Shown: positions 32,798 through 42,585, numbered from the stretch's first letter. The stretch: 64,000 nucleotides of DNA from Afipia massiliensis (GCF_014203115.1 NZ_JACHIJ010000003.1:186001-250000); one strand, 5' to 3'. Translations and numbers: made by a program. Notes: generated by a model not told the origin, from the sequence alone.

Positions 32798-33571
32798 TCA
32801 GTCTCCTTCGTGGGGATCGGATATGCCTGCGCGCTTTTTCTTCTCGGCGGCGAGGCGATGTTCCTTGGTGTTCTTAGGCGCGGCTTTCGGCTTTGGTTTG
32901 GGCTTGAAACTTTTTGAAATAGGAAGTTCGGCGCGTGCCTTCTTCGCGTGCTCGGGCGGAGGCGGCTCGATGCCGAGGTCTTCACGGATCTCGCGGGCCG
33001 CCGATTTCCCCCGGCGCATGGATTCCGCGATCAACTCGTCGGTCAGAACAAGATTTGCACTGGCGATGTCTTCCATCGTCAGCAGCACGTCTGGATCCTG
33101 ATCGGCCCGAACGTCGTCGCGAATAATTCTGATGCCGTCGCCCTCGACGCCATTGAGTTTGCCGCGAAACCGCTTGCGGCCTTCGTGGGCCACAGCCATC
33201 TCGATCTTCACCAGATGGCCGGCGTAGCGCTCGAAATCGGTACGCCGCACCAGCGGCCGGTCGATGCCGGGCGATGAAATTTCCAGCCGATAGGCGCGCT
33301 GGATCGGATCGGCGATGTCCATGACCGGCGACAGCGCCTTCGAGATCGCTTCGCAATCCTCGATCAGCATGGTGCCGTCGGGCCGCTCCGCCATGATCTG
33401 CACCGTACAACCGGCGTCGCCCGACACCTTGATCCGCACCAGCCGGTAGCCCATGCCCTGCAGCACCGGAGTGGCGACCGCGGAAACGCGCGCGGCCACG
33501 CCTGGCTCGACCACGAGGCGCGGTTCGGCGAGCAGTTCGGCGTCTACGGCAACGTCGGTTGGGTCGGTCAT
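32798..33571 (-). CDS. rimP: Ribosome maturation factor RimP
   Basis: A 257-residue RimP, required for 30S maturation. The N-terminal domain ([21 protein letters not shown]...DCEAISKAL) and central SSPGIDRPL motif are typical; the C-terminal extension is long, basic and Lys/Pro-rich ([15 protein letters not shown]) and likely disordered. ATG at 33571 (MTDPTDVAV) is chosen over a TTG 12 nt upstream; neither has a good ribosome site. It is first of the rimP-nusA-ylxR-infB series and is preceded by an intrinsic terminator at 33641-33670. Confidence 0.95.
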   Translation of the reverse strand: MTDPTDVAVDAELLAEPRLVVEPGVAARVSAVATPVLQGMGYRLVRIKVSGDAGCTVQIMAERPDGTMLIEDCEAISKALSPVMDIADPIQRAYRLEISSPGIDRPLVRRTDFERYAGHLVKIEMAVAHEGRKRFRGKLNGVEGDGIRIIRDDVRADQDPDVLLTMEDIASANLVLTDELIAESMRRGKSAAREIREDLGIEPPPPEHAKKARAELPISKSFKPKPKPKAAPKNTKEHRLAAEKKKRAGISDPHEGD

Positions 33572-33640
33572 GTCGAGGATCAAGAGTGCTCTTAATCGTT
33601 TAACGCCCGCCGCGGCATGCAGTGCGGGCCATCAGGTAAT

Positions 33641-33670
33641 AAAAAAGAGCGGGTCCCGGGGGGCCCACTC
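33641..33670 (-). terminator. Intrinsic terminator/possible attenuator 70 nt upstream of rimP
   Basis: Arms GAGCGGGTCC and GGGCCCACTC (one mismatch, loop CGGG) are followed on the minus strand by six U and UAUU. The end of the hairpin is only about 70 nt from the rimP start, leaving little room for a separate promoter, so it either ends a small upstream transcript or attenuates the rimP-nusA operon. Confidence 0.7.
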
Positions 33671-33783
33671 TCCTACGTGTGCGTATGAGAATTTATCAGT
33701 TGCGGCGGATATAGACGTTTTCGGCCTGTGCGGCAAGGGCTTCCCGCAGATCGGCGAGTGGGATGGAACTGGCTTTGCGGCCG

Positions 33784-33915
33784 CTAGAGCGCCAATTTGT
33801 TGAAAGGGCGCAGGATCTTGCAGCCAAATTGCGGTATTTCGGACACCTCTGCGTAACCTTGTCTCTGCCTCGGACAAGCCAGGCATTCGCGGCTAACTGT
33901 TGATTCACTCGTCAT
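33784..33915 (-). CDS. Possible small cysteine-containing protein (43 codons)
   Basis: A short frame starting ATG at 33915 and ending TAG at 33784, on the strand of rimP. The product begins MTSESTVSRECLACPRQ and holds three cysteines, two as CLAC. A weak AGTAGGT-like site precedes it. Its third-position GC is lower than that of neighbouring genes, so it may be non-coding leader or a remnant. A different-frame continuation (IPLADLREALAAQAENVYIR) follows immediately, which could mean a frameshifted small gene. I do not recognise either part. Confidence 0.25.
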   Translation of the reverse strand: MTSESTVSRECLACPRQRQGYAEVSEIPQFGCKILRPFNKLAL

Positions 33916-33993
33916 ACCTACTGTCCCGGAAGCTCCTGGGCGGAGCGCGCCGCCTGCCGGTGAACCGCCGCGCCAGCGGTGACAGAGATACGC

Positions 33994-35085
33994 ATGGCCG
34001 CTGCCTTTTCGCTAATTCCGGAACTCGATGAGATCGTCAAGAACGGCACCGCTGAGAAGCGGGCGGAGGCGATCGAGCGCATTTCAGGCCTGTTTCTGCA
34101 AGGCGCCGCGCATTTCGAAACCCAGCATGTCGCGCTGTTCGACGACATTCTGGTCGGACTGGTGCCGGCAACCGAAATCGAGACGCGCGTGGAGCTTGCG
34201 GAGCGGTTGTCCAAACTGGACAACGCGCCGCCGACGCTGGTGAAGCAACTGGCGCGCGAAAGCGAAATCAGCATCGCCGGTCCGATTCTAAGCCGCTCGC
34301 CGCTGCTCGACGATCCCACCCTGGTCGATATCGCGCGCGGAAAGGGCCAGGAACATCTGGCGGCGATTTCCGGCCGGCCGACGCTTTCACCGTCCGTGAC
34401 CGACGTGATCGTGCGCCGCGGCGACCGCGAAGTGGTGCGCAGCGTGGCGGCCAACGCCGGCGCGCAATTTTCCGAATTTGGCTATTCCGGATTGGTCAAG
34501 CGCGCGACCGACGACGGAATGCTGGCGCTGACTGTCGGGCAACGCGAGGATCTTCCGACTGCGACGCTCAAGCAACTGCTGGCGAAGTCGGTCGATCTCG
34601 TTCGCCGCCGCCTGTTCGACATGGCGAAGCCGAAACAGAAGGCGGCGATCAATCAGGCGATGATCGAGCTGTCCGGTGCGCCGAAGTCGCAGCCGCAGAC
34701 ACGAGATTTCGAGCCGGCCCAGCGCGCCATCCTGGCGCTGCATCAGGCAGGTGAACTGGATGAAGCCGCACTGCTCGGGTTTGCAAAACAGCACAAGTAC
34801 GAGGAATCGGTCGCCGCGCTCGCCGCGCTGACCGGCATGCGGATCTCGGTGGTCCACCAGCTGGTGCTGGGCGATCGTTACGACCCCGTCCTCCTGCTCG
34901 GAAAATCGATCGGGCTGGAATGGGCCACGGTGCGCGCGCTCGTGGTGTTGCGTCTCGGCCCGGGCCGTGTGCCGTCCGGTCCCGACATTGAGGAAGCGCG
35001 CATCAACTACGATCGGCTGTCACCGGCGACCGCGCAGCGCGTGCTCACCTTCTGGCGGCTGCGCGACAAGGGCAAGCCGGCTTAG
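33994..35085 (+). CDS. DUF2336 domain protein
   Basis: A 363-residue protein of the alphaproteobacterial DUF2336 family, an all-helical repeat protein without known enzymatic motifs. Repeated helix pairs of about 35 residues, such as LPTATLKQLLAKSVDLVRRRLFDMA, suggest a HEAT-like scaffold. The second half (about 240-360) ends with RLSPATAQRVLTFWRLRDKGK. No signal peptide or membrane segment. ATG at 33994 is chosen; a GTG 15 nt upstream is in frame. Divergent from the rimP operon and convergent with trmB; function unknown. Confidence 0.82.
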   Translation: MAAAFSLIPELDEIVKNGTAEKRAEAIERISGLFLQGAAHFETQHVALFDDILVGLVPATEIETRVELAERLSKLDNAPPTLVKQLARESEISIAGPILSRSPLLDDPTLVDIARGKGQEHLAAISGRPTLSPSVTDVIVRRGDREVVRSVAANAGAQFSEFGYSGLVKRATDDGMLALTVGQREDLPTATLKQLLAKSVDLVRRRLFDMAKPKQKAAINQAMIELSGAPKSQPQTRDFEPAQRAILALHQAGELDEAALLGFAKQHKYEESVAALAALTGMRISVVHQLVLGDRYDPVLLLGKSIGLEWATVRALVVLRLGPGRVPSGPDIEEARINYDRLSPATAQRVLTFWRLRDKGKPA

Positions 35086-35086
35086 G

Positions 35087-35157
35087 ACATGACCCCGAAA
35101 AGCATGTCGTTGGGCTCGACCCGAGGGTGGGAACCGGTTTTCGGAAAAGATCATGCC
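35087..35157. repeat. Dispersed repeat with GAACCGGTTTTCGG core
   Basis: ACATGACCCCGAAAAGCATG and GGGAACCGGTTTTCGGAAAA...ATCATGC form an imperfect palindrome at the 3' end of the DUF2336 gene, starting 2 nt past its stop. It is the longer relative of the element at 12502-12546 and could serve as a transcript end between the convergent DUF2336 and trmB genes. Confidence 0.75.
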
Positions 35158-35197
35158 CAGGAATGAGCGGCACGCAATTTAACCGGGCTGAATCGCG

Positions 35198-35932
35198 CTA
35201 AGAGTTCGTTCGCTTGAAAATCAGATAGGCGGCCTTGCGCCCCTCGCGGTCGGCCTTCCGGCCGTAACGCGTCATCGTGTAATGCGGCCACGGCATGCGC
35301 CAGTCGTCAGCCCGCTCCGCTATCCATGCGAAGTCCTTCGATCGCTGCATATGCATCAATGTCCACGAGCAGTAGTCGTCGATGTCGCTGACAAAGCGAA
35401 ACTCGCCGGCGGGATCGATGATGCGCGACATCTGGCCGATCGTCGCATCCTGCACGAAGCGGCGCTTCCAGTGTCGCCGCTTCGGCCACGGATCGGGATG
35501 AATGAGGTCGATGCGCTTGAAGCTCGACGTTGGCGCCCATGCAAGAAGCTCGGCGGCATCGCCCGCAAACAGCCGGATGTTCGGGATGTTGTGCGCTTCG
35601 ATCTGCGACAGGATTTTGGCCATGCCGTTGACGTAAGGTTCGCAGCCGATGAAGCCGGTCTGCGGAAACGCGAGCGCTTCCGCTATCAGATGCTCGCCGC
35701 CGCCGAATCCGATTTCAAGCCGCAGCTCGTTGACGGGCGTGTCAAACAGCGAGCCTGGATCGGATGCGTCGGCGCTGTCGAGATCCAGTGCCAGTCGCGG
35801 CAGCAGATGTTCGATCAGGTCGGACTGATGATGGCGGAGCTTGTGTCCCTTGCGCCGTCCGAAAAACGAGCCGTGGCCGTGGTCGTTACCTTGCTGACCT
35901 GATGAAGCGATGTCGTCCGCTGACTTGGTCAT
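35198..35932 (-). CDS. trmB: tRNA (guanine-N7-)-methyltransferase
   Basis: A 244-residue SAM-dependent enzyme forming m7G46 in tRNA variable loops. The SAM-binding motif is LEIGFGGGEHLI; the catalytic Asp region HPDPWPKRRHWKRRFVQ and the C-terminal RYGRKADREGR are typical. The N-terminal 25 residues are poorly conserved and His/Gly-rich. In several Rhizobiales metK lies immediately upstream; here the next gene upstream is the XRE regulator, 107 nt away. Confidence 0.97.
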   Translation of the reverse strand: MTKSADDIASSGQQGNDHGHGSFFGRRKGHKLRHHQSDLIEHLLPRLALDLDSADASDPGSLFDTPVNELRLEIGFGGGEHLIAEALAFPQTGFIGCEPYVNGMAKILSQIEAHNIPNIRLFAGDAAELLAWAPTSSFKRIDLIHPDPWPKRRHWKRRFVQDATIGQMSRIIDPAGEFRFVSDIDDYCSWTLMHMQRSKDFAWIAERADDWRMPWPHYTMTRYGRKADREGRKAAYLIFKRTNS

Positions 35933-36039
35933 CTACAGGCCCTGACGATCCGTCGGATGGTGTCTGTGTGAAATCTGGAATCGATCTAAGCCGCGCACCG
36001 CGACGTCTGCGCTGCCAGTGAGCGGCTGTGCTTGCGAAC

Positions 36040-36456
36040 TTAACTGGGGTCGGATTGCTCGCGCGCCGCCATCTGTTCGACGAGTTCGACGATGCTGCGC
36101 CGAAGCTTGGCGTCAGTGATCCGCGTGAATGCGCGGGTGAGCGCCAGCCCTTCGGAGGTGGCGAGAAAATCCGAAACGTAGGCAGGCGACTGTGCCTCGC
36201 TCAATCCCGCGAGTGCATTCGGGCCGGCCGGTCCGCCCTCGAACAGAAACGAGACCGGCACTTGAAGAATATCGGAAATCTGCTGCAGACGGCTCGCACC
36301 GATGCGGTTGGTGCCCTTCTCGTATTTCTGAACCTGCTGGAATGTCAGGCCGAGCGCTTCGCCGAGTTTTTCCTGGCTCATGCCGAGCATGATGCGGCGC
36401 ATGCGCACGCGGCTGCCGACATACTTGTCAACGGGATTTGGGGCCTTGGTCGTCAT
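36040..36456 (-). CDS. XRE-type helix-turn-helix transcriptional regulator
   Basis: A 138-residue regulator with an N-terminal Cro/C1 HTH: RVRMRRIMLGMSQEKLGEAL followed by the recognition helix TFQQVQKYEKGTNRIGASRL. A C-terminal helical region (DAKLRRSIVELVEQMAA) probably dimerises. The start at 36456 has GGAG 7 nt upstream; the frame is open to 36525 but lacks a site. Proteins of this type sit between lnt and metK in many Rhizobiales. The 196 nt upstream contain no clear operator. Confidence 0.92.
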   Translation of the reverse strand: MTTKAPNPVDKYVGSRVRMRRIMLGMSQEKLGEALGLTFQQVQKYEKGTNRIGASRLQQISDILQVPVSFLFEGGPAGPNALAGLSEAQSPAYVSDFLATSEGLALTRAFTRITDAKLRRSIVELVEQMAAREQSDPS

Positions 36457-36652
36457 CTCAAGCTCCACGCCACCGGCATACTGAATACAACCAACCGAAC
36501 CGAAATGCGGCGTTTTAACCGGCATACGCTGCCGACCGCGGGATCGTCAAACATTAGTCATGCACTTGCTGAAGAATTTAGGTTACGGCGGCGCTCTGTC
36601 GCCGGTTCCTTCATGCAGATACGTGCTGTCGCCCGGTGAAGGTACGTTCGCT

Positions 36653-38254
36653 TCAGGGCTTTTGTTTCACGCGCCGGCGAATAACGATAACGGTCGACAA
36701 TGCTACCGCCAGTGCTGCGGGAATATCCCGAACCCGCGAGAAAAGCGGCGCAGGTACGGGTTTTGGCAAGGCTGAATCGAGCACGCCCTCGGCGCCAAGT
36801 TCCAGCTGCGCAATGATGCGGCCGAGCGGATCGATCACGGCGGAGATGCCGGTGTTCGCGGAGCGGACCAAGGGAAGCCCCTCCTCGACAGCCCGCAATC
36901 GCGCCTGCTGCAGGTGTTGGTAGGGGCCGGTCGAGATTCCGAACCACCCGTCGTTGGTCAGGTTGACGATCCAGCCGGGGCGGTCGTCGCCCGACACAAG
37001 GTCGCCCGGAAAGATCGCTTCATAACAAATCAGCGGCAGCATGCGGGGCGCATTCGGTATCGTCATGGTCCGCCGCCGGTCGCCCGGAATGAAGCCGCCG
37101 CGCACCTTGGTAATCTGGACGAAGCCGAGTTTTTCCATCGCCGACTGGAATGGAAGATACTCACCGAACGGCACGAGATGCAGCTTGTCGTACATCGACA
37201 GGATCGTTCCGTCGTGATCAATGACGTAGATCGAATTATAGGCGCGCGTGACCTGCGTTCCGGCGGGCTGGTCGGGCGGGCGGATCGCGCCGGTGACCAG
37301 CACGGTCCCTTGCGGCAACAGGTTGGCGATCTGCGCCATCGCCTCGGCTTCGCGCGTCAAGAAAAACGGAAACGCGGACTCGGGCCAGATCAGGATGGTG
37401 GCGTCGCGGACACCGCTCGACTGCGGTCCGGTCGCGCGGTCCGACAGCGACAGATACTTGTCCATCACCATCTGCCGGGCTGAATAATTGAACTTCACGT
37501 CCTGCTGCAGGTTCGGCTGCATCAGGCGCAGCTTGACCTTGTCGACGAACTGCGTCGGGTGGCTGGCAAGGCGTAGCGCGCCATAGATGCCCATCGCACA
37601 AAGAAGGAGAAGAGAGGCGATGAGCGCAATCCAGGGGCGTCGCGTGACGACACGGTCGTCAGCCAGCACGGCGGGGCTTGCGAACACAACGACCGCGATG
37701 AATGTCAAACCCCACAGCCCGACCAGCGAGGCGCTCTGCGCCAGCGCGAGCGGCTCGGTCAGTGCGTAGCCGAAAGCATTCCAGGGGAAGCCGGTCAGGA
37801 CATGTCCGCGCAACCACTCGCTGGCCGTGAGCGCGCTGGCGAGGCTGAGAATACGAAATGCGTCCGGCGTCCAGATCAGGCGCGCCAGCGCAAAGCCGAA
37901 GGCCATGAACAGCGCGAGTCCCGCGGGCAGGCCCATCACCGCGAACGGAAGCAGCCACGCAAACGTCTCGGCATCGACGAGAAATGCGTAGCCGACCCAA
38001 TAGAGTCCCGCGAGGAAGTAGCCGAAACCGAACCACCATCCGCTGAGCGCCGCAGCCGGAATGCCGCCGAGCCGTCCGGCGCCCGCGCCGTCGATCAGCC
38101 AGACCGCCACCGGGATCGTCAGAAACAGGATCGGCCATGCGTTGAACGGCGCCATCGCCAGCGCCGACAACGCGCCCGCGACCAGCGCGATCATCGCGCG
38201 CTTCCATCCCCACGACAGGATGATGCCGGCGATAAGAGCGCGGAAGGATGTCAT
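36653..38254 (-). CDS. lnt: Apolipoprotein N-acyltransferase
   Basis: A 533-residue inner-membrane enzyme that adds the third acyl chain to lipoproteins before Lol sorting. Six or so membrane segments occupy about 15-215, and the periplasmic nitrilase-like domain follows. The Glu-Lys-Cys catalytic triad is visible: Glu in IWPESAFPFF, Lys in MYDKLHLVPFGEYLP and Cys in LICYEAIFPGD. A last hydrophobic segment lies near the C-terminus. Its ATG overlaps the corC-like stop (ATGA), so the two are coupled. Confidence 0.97.
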   Translation of the reverse strand: MTSFRALIAGIILSWGWKRAMIALVAGALSALAMAPFNAWPILFLTIPVAVWLIDGAGAGRLGGIPAAALSGWWFGFGYFLAGLYWVGYAFLVDAETFAWLLPFAVMGLPAGLALFMAFGFALARLIWTPDAFRILSLASALTASEWLRGHVLTGFPWNAFGYALTEPLALAQSASLVGLWGLTFIAVVVFASPAVLADDRVVTRRPWIALIASLLLLCAMGIYGALRLASHPTQFVDKVKLRLMQPNLQQDVKFNYSARQMVMDKYLSLSDRATGPQSSGVRDATILIWPESAFPFFLTREAEAMAQIANLLPQGTVLVTGAIRPPDQPAGTQVTRAYNSIYVIDHDGTILSMYDKLHLVPFGEYLPFQSAMEKLGFVQITKVRGGFIPGDRRRTMTIPNAPRMLPLICYEAIFPGDLVSGDDRPGWIVNLTNDGWFGISTGPYQHLQQARLRAVEEGLPLVRSANTGISAVIDPLGRIIAQLELGAEGVLDSALPKPVPAPLFSRVRDIPAALAVALSTVIVIRRRVKQKP

Positions 38255-39381
38255 CGGCTGCCGGCGCCGTCGCTGGATGGCGCCGGATTGGCTGGATCGC
38301 CGGACTGAGCCTGCGCGGCATCGTTCGCCGCCTCGCGGCGGCGCAATTCCCGGTGGCGCAGGTTGGAGCGGTCCTTGTGCGTCCCGATGCGCACACGCTT
38401 GACGCGGCGCGGATCGGCGTCGAGCACTTCGATCTCGAACTCCCCCGGCCCGGAAATGATTTCACCACGCACCGGCAGGCGGCCGACCTGCGTCACCAGA
38501 TAGCCGCCGAGCGTATCGACCTCTTCACCCGCTTCACCGGTGTCGAATTCCTCGCCGACCACGGATTGCACATCCTCAAGGCTGGCGCGCGCGTCGGCGA
38601 TAAACGATCCGTCGGACTGCCGCACCACGGACGCCGGCTCGTCGCTGTCGTGCTCGTCATCGATTTCGCCGACCACCAGTTCGACAATGTCCTCGATCGA
38701 GACCAGGCCGTCGGTTCCGCCATACTCATCGACCACCAGCGCGAGATGGATGCGGGTTGCCTGCATCTGCGCCAGCAGATCGATGGCGGGCATCGAGGGC
38801 GGAACATAGATCAGCTTGCGCATAATGTCGGCGCTGGAGAGCGGCATGCGCAGATCGACCGAGCGCAGATCGAGGCCCGCTGGGAACGGCTTCTTGCGCT
38901 TGGCGTTGACCTCGTCCGCGACCTTCGCCTTCGACGTCATGAACGCAAGCAGGTCGCGGATATGGACGAAGCCTTCCGGGTCGTCGAGCGTGTCATTATA
39001 AACCACGAGTCGCGAATGGGCGGCGCTTTCGAACAAACTCATCAACTCGCCGAGCGAGATATCCCGTTTGACCGCGACGATGTCGCCGCGCGGCACCATG
39101 ACGTCGGCGATGCGCCGTTCGTGCAGCCCCAGGATGTTGCGCAGCATGGTGCGCTCGACCGTGGTGAAGCTGGTTTCGTCAGGGGTGGTGGCGTCGAGGA
39201 CAACCTGGAGGTCGGCGCGCGCGGAGCCTGCCTTCCATCCAAACAGCGTACGTAGCGCGCGCATCAACCACAGTTCGGACGACGGGCGCAGCACCTCGCC
39301 TTGTTGCACAGGGACCGGCAGATTGCCCGATGGTTGCGGATCGGGGCGATCGTCGGATTTTTCGGCAAGAGAGTCGGGCAC
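38251..39381 (-). CDS. corC: CorC/HlyC-type protein with tandem CBS domains
   Basis: A 376-residue cytoplasmic protein of the CorC/TlyC family. Paired CBS domains cover about 88-225 ([14 protein letters not shown]... and [17 protein letters not shown]...[20 protein letters not shown]), and the CorC_HlyC transporter-associated domain covers about 265-350. Related proteins are linked to magnesium/cobalt efflux or toxin resistance; unlike larger homologues it lacks the DUF21 membrane domain. The start is GTG at 39381, directly next to the ybeY stop. It is part of ybeY-corC-lnt. Confidence 0.94.
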   Translation of the reverse strand: MPDSLAEKSDDRPDPQPSGNLPVPVQQGEVLRPSSELWLMRALRTLFGWKAGSARADLQVVLDATTPDETSFTTVERTMLRNILGLHERRIADVMVPRGDIVAVKRDISLGELMSLFESAAHSRLVVYNDTLDDPEGFVHIRDLLAFMTSKAKVADEVNAKRKKPFPAGLDLRSVDLRMPLSSADIMRKLIYVPPSMPAIDLLAQMQATRIHLALVVDEYGGTDGLVSIEDIVELVVGEIDDEHDSDEPASVVRQSDGSFIADARASLEDVQSVVGEEFDTGEAGEEVDTLGGYLVTQVGRLPVRGEIISGPGEFEIEVLDADPRRVKRVRIGTHKDRSNLRHRELRRREAANDAAQAQSGDPANPAPSSDGAGSR

Positions 39382-39888
39382 TTATTTCACCTGGTCGTCG
39401 TGCGCGTAAGGATCGGGAATCCCGAGCTGCGCAAGAATGTCCCGCTCGAGACCTTCCATGATCTCGGCATCGTCGTCGTTTTCGTGATCGTAGCCTATCA
39501 GATGCAGGAAGCCGTGCACCGCCAGATGGCTGAGGTGGTGATCGAACGGCTTGTGCTCGGTGTCGGCCTCGCTGCGCGTGGTCTCGTAGGCAATGGCGAT
39601 GTCACCGAGCATCCGCGGCGCATCTCCGTCGGGCGCGCGCTCCGGCTGCAGCGCCGGAAACGACAGGACGTTCGTGGGCTTGTCGATGCCCCGCCAGTTC
39701 TTGTTGAGGGTACGAATTCCGGCATCGTCGGTCAGCATGACCGCGATCTCGGCGTCGCCGGTGTCGGCATCGACCATGGAAGCCGCCGTTTCGATGGCGC
39801 GGTGGATGATGGTTTCCGCGCCGCTCTCACGGACCCAGCAGTCAGCCGTCACAAGCACTTCGGTCGCGGGAATGTCGGCGGACGTCAT
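39382..39888 (-). CDS. ybeY: rRNA maturation RNase YbeY
   Basis: A 168-residue zinc-dependent endoribonuclease involved in 16S rRNA 3' maturation and ribosome quality control. The metal-binding motif HGFLHLIGYDH (H-x3-H-x5-H) is intact, preceded by TNVLSFP and LGDIAIA. No ribosome site is obvious before the ATG. It lies 54 nt after phoH and abuts the corC-like gene, the usual order phoH-ybeY-corC-lnt. Confidence 0.97.
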   Translation of the reverse strand: MTSADIPATEVLVTADCWVRESGAETIIHRAIETAASMVDADTGDAEIAVMLTDDAGIRTLNKNWRGIDKPTNVLSFPALQPERAPDGDAPRMLGDIAIAYETTRSEADTEHKPFDHHLSHLAVHGFLHLIGYDHENDDDAEIMEGLERDILAQLGIPDPYAHDDQVK

Positions 39889-39942
39889 GTCGGTAATCTT
39901 GGTTGCAACTGTCGATCAACTCGGTTGGCCATCATCGATGCA

Positions 39943-40992
39943 TCAGGGCTTGCCAGTGCCGGGCTGCTTCGGCGCGCCTTCGTAGGCGGCGACGATCCGC
40001 GCCACGAGTTCATGGCGGATCACGTCCTGAGCGGTGAATTTCACCTGTGTGATGCCTTCGACCCCGTCAAGCAGCTTGGCTGCTTCCGCGAGTCCCGATG
40101 GCTGGCCGTTGGGCAGATCGACCTGGCTCGGATCGCCGGTGATGATCATGCGGCTGTTCTCGCCAAGCCGCGTCAGGAACATTTTCATCTGCATCGACGT
40201 GGTGTTCTGCGCCTCGTCGAGAATGATCGCCGCGTTGGTCAGGGTGCGGCCACGCATGAACGCCAGCGGCGCGATTTCGATCTCACCGCTTTGCAGGCCG
40301 CGCTCGACGATCCGTGAATCCATCAGGTCGTACAGCGCATCGTAGATCGGCCTCAAATAAGGATCGACCTTTTCGCGCATGTCGCCCGGCAGAAACCCGA
40401 GGCGTTCTCCGGCCTCAACCGCAGGGCGCGACAGGATGATGCGATCGACTTCCTTGCGCTCAAACAACTGGCAGGCCTGCGCCACGGCGAGCCATGTTTT
40501 GCCGGTGCCGGCGGGGCCGATGCCGAACACCAGTTCATGACGCTTCAGCGCGCGGATGTAGGCATCCTGCGCTGCGGTTCGTGCGCGCACCGGGCGCTTG
40601 CGTAGATTGATTTCCTCGAACTGCGATTTCGCTGTCTTCGGATCGAACTCGAACAGCGAGCCTTGGGCAATGACGGCGCGGATTGCGCCTTCGACATCGC
40701 CCTGCGCGATATCCTGGCTGCGCACCGCCTGCTCGTAGAGCATTTCGAGCACCCGCCGTGCAGCGTCGCAGCCGTCGCGCGATCCGGCGATGGTGATGTG
40801 ATTGCCGCGCGAGTCGGCGACCACGCCGAGCCGGCGTTCGATCAAAGCGAGATTTTGTCCGTAGGGACCGACCAGGGCGGAGGCCGCGCCATTATCGTCA
40901 AAGGCAACGACGATCTGGGCTTCGTGCGGGGTCTGAACGTCGTGCTTGCGGCTGGGGGCGAGTGTCGGCGAATCCGATGCGCTTTTTGGCAA
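39943..40992 (-). CDS. phoH: PhoH-like ATPase
   Basis: A 349-residue P-loop protein of the PhoH/YbeZ family, linked to RNA metabolism and usually next to ybeY. Residues about 25-110 form a KH-like RNA-binding region (LVGPYGQNLALIERRLG); the Walker A motif GPAGTGKT is at 159-166, and Walker B is IILDEAQNTT. The start is a TTG at 40992, 4 nt past the miaB stop; no in-frame ATG exists nearby, and the N-terminus MPKSASDSPT is plausible for this family. Confidence 0.94.
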   Translation of the reverse strand: MPKSASDSPTLAPSRKHDVQTPHEAQIVVAFDDNGAASALVGPYGQNLALIERRLGVVADSRGNHITIAGSRDGCDAARRVLEMLYEQAVRSQDIAQGDVEGAIRAVIAQGSLFEFDPKTAKSQFEEINLRKRPVRARTAAQDAYIRALKRHELVFGIGPAGTGKTWLAVAQACQLFERKEVDRIILSRPAVEAGERLGFLPGDMREKVDPYLRPIYDALYDLMDSRIVERGLQSGEIEIAPLAFMRGRTLTNAAIILDEAQNTTSMQMKMFLTRLGENSRMIITGDPSQVDLPNGQPSGLAEAAKLLDGVEGITQVKFTAQDVIRHELVARIVAAYEGAPKQPGTGKP

Positions 40993-40996
40993 GGGT

Positions 40997-42412
40997 TCAG
41001 GCTCCGGTGGTCATAGCGGGCGGGGAAGTATTGGCGGGCTGGGAAAATGACGCGACGTGCGCGGGATCGGCAAGCGCGCCGATCAAGCTATAGCGTTCGA
41101 GGCTGTCGATGGTGACAGGGAGCACCTGGCCGATGATGTCGGGCGAGGCCATGACGTGGGCAGGTTGCAGGTAGGCGGTACGTCCGACGATCTGACCCGG
41201 GTTGCGCGCGGCGCGCTCGAACAGCACATCGACCGTCTTGCCGATCGCCGCCGCATTGAAAGCGGCCTGCTGGCTATCGATCAACTCCTGAAGCCGCGCC
41301 AATCGCTCGTCCATCACCGTGGTCGTGACCGTCTCCTGCATGTCCGCGGCCGGTGTTCCGGGGCGGGGGGAATACTTGAACGAATAGGCGCCAGCGTAGC
41401 TGATTTGGCGGACCAGCGCGAGTGTTGCCGAAAAGTCTTCCGCGGTTTCACCGGGAAATCCGACGATAAAATCTGATGAAAATGCAATGTCTTCGCGCAC
41501 CTTGCGGAACCGCTCGACGGTGCGGGCATAATCGGCGGCGGTATGTTTGCGGTTCATCGCCTCCAGAATGCGGTCGGAGCCGGATTGCACCGGCAGGTGC
41601 ACGAACGGCATCACGGCGGGAATGTCGCGGTGGGCCTCGATCAGCGCGTCATCGACGTCGCGGGGATGGCTGGTCGAGTAACGCAGCCGAACGATGCCGG
41701 GAATGTCGGCGAGACGATACAGCAGCCGGCCGAGCGACCATGGCTTGCCGTCGTCACCGTCGCCGTGAAATGCGTTGACGTTCTGGCCGATCAGCGTGAT
41801 CTCGCGCACACCGTTGTCGGCGAGGCGCTGCACGTCATCGATGATGCGCGCAACCGGACGCGACATTTCCATCCCGCGCGTATAAGGCACCACGCAGAAG
41901 GTGCAGAATTTGTCGCAACCTTCCTGCACGGTGACGAAAGAGGAGATGCCACGCGCGCGGATCACCGCCGGTTTCGGATCGGGCAGTGATGCGAATTTGT
42001 CTTCGACCGGGAATTCGGTCTCGATGGCGCGGCCATCGGTCTTCGCCTTCGCGAGCAGTTGCGGAAGATGATGATAGCTCTGCGGGCCGACCACGATGTC
42101 GACGGCGCGTTCGCGTCGAATGATCTCGCTGCCCTCCGCCTGCGCGACGCAGCCTGCAACCGCGATCCGCATCTCGCGGCCGTTGCGGGCAGCCTCGTCC
42201 TTGACGGTGCGCAGGCGTCCGAGTTCCGAGTAAACCTTTTCGGACGCCTTTTCGCGGATGTGACAGGTGTTGAGGATCACGAGGTCCGCGTCATCGACGC
42301 TGACCGTTTCAACGAATCCCTCAGGCGCCAGCGTATCCACCATGCGTTGTGCATCGTAGACATTCATCTGACAGCCGTATGACTTGATGTGCACCTTGCG
42401 CGGCGTGGTCAT
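40997..42412 (-). CDS. miaB: tRNA-2-methylthio-N6-dimethylallyladenosine synthase
   Basis: A 471-residue radical-SAM methylthiotransferase that makes ms2i6A37. Three cysteines of the auxiliary cluster are at 14, 50 and 88 ([21 protein letters not shown]); the radical-SAM CxxxCxxC is at 166-173 (CDKFCTFC). The TRAM domain is C-terminal ([22 protein letters not shown]). AGGAT precedes the ATG. The 173 nt upstream hold no gene. It begins the miaB-phoH-ybeY-corC-lnt run. Confidence 0.98.
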   Translation of the reverse strand: MTTPRKVHIKSYGCQMNVYDAQRMVDTLAPEGFVETVSVDDADLVILNTCHIREKASEKVYSELGRLRTVKDEAARNGREMRIAVAGCVAQAEGSEIIRRERAVDIVVGPQSYHHLPQLLAKAKTDGRAIETEFPVEDKFASLPDPKPAVIRARGISSFVTVQEGCDKFCTFCVVPYTRGMEMSRPVARIIDDVQRLADNGVREITLIGQNVNAFHGDGDDGKPWSLGRLLYRLADIPGIVRLRYSTSHPRDVDDALIEAHRDIPAVMPFVHLPVQSGSDRILEAMNRKHTAADYARTVERFRKVREDIAFSSDFIVGFPGETAEDFSATLALVRQISYAGAYSFKYSPRPGTPAADMQETVTTTVMDERLARLQELIDSQQAAFNAAAIGKTVDVLFERAARNPGQIVGRTAYLQPAHVMASPDIIGQVLPVTIDSLERYSLIGALADPAHVASFSQPANTSPPAMTTGA

Positions 42413-42585
42413 CGAAATCCTGAATGGCGGCGCTTCAGGCCGCTCTCTGGCGCTTCAAATATAGATAAAGGACCACGAAATCCAGCGATGGGGTCACTCC
42501 CGGATCGCTCGAAAAAACGCCTATCTTGTTGTTTAGACGTGATTTTTCCGAAAGTCGTGTATTCACGGGTTGGCGGCGCGCGCCC

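Larger units (their letters stand above)
33572..33993. promoter_or_regulatory. Long leader/divergent region upstream of rimP
   Basis: This 422-nt stretch between rimP (minus) and the DUF2336 gene (plus) carries an intrinsic terminator facing rimP, a possible 43-codon frame at 33784-33915, and another short minus frame whose C-terminal part (IPLADLREALAAQAENVYIR) has codon use like real genes. A small palindrome AAGAG/CTCTT lies at 33582-33593. No tRNA is visible. Confidence 0.45.
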
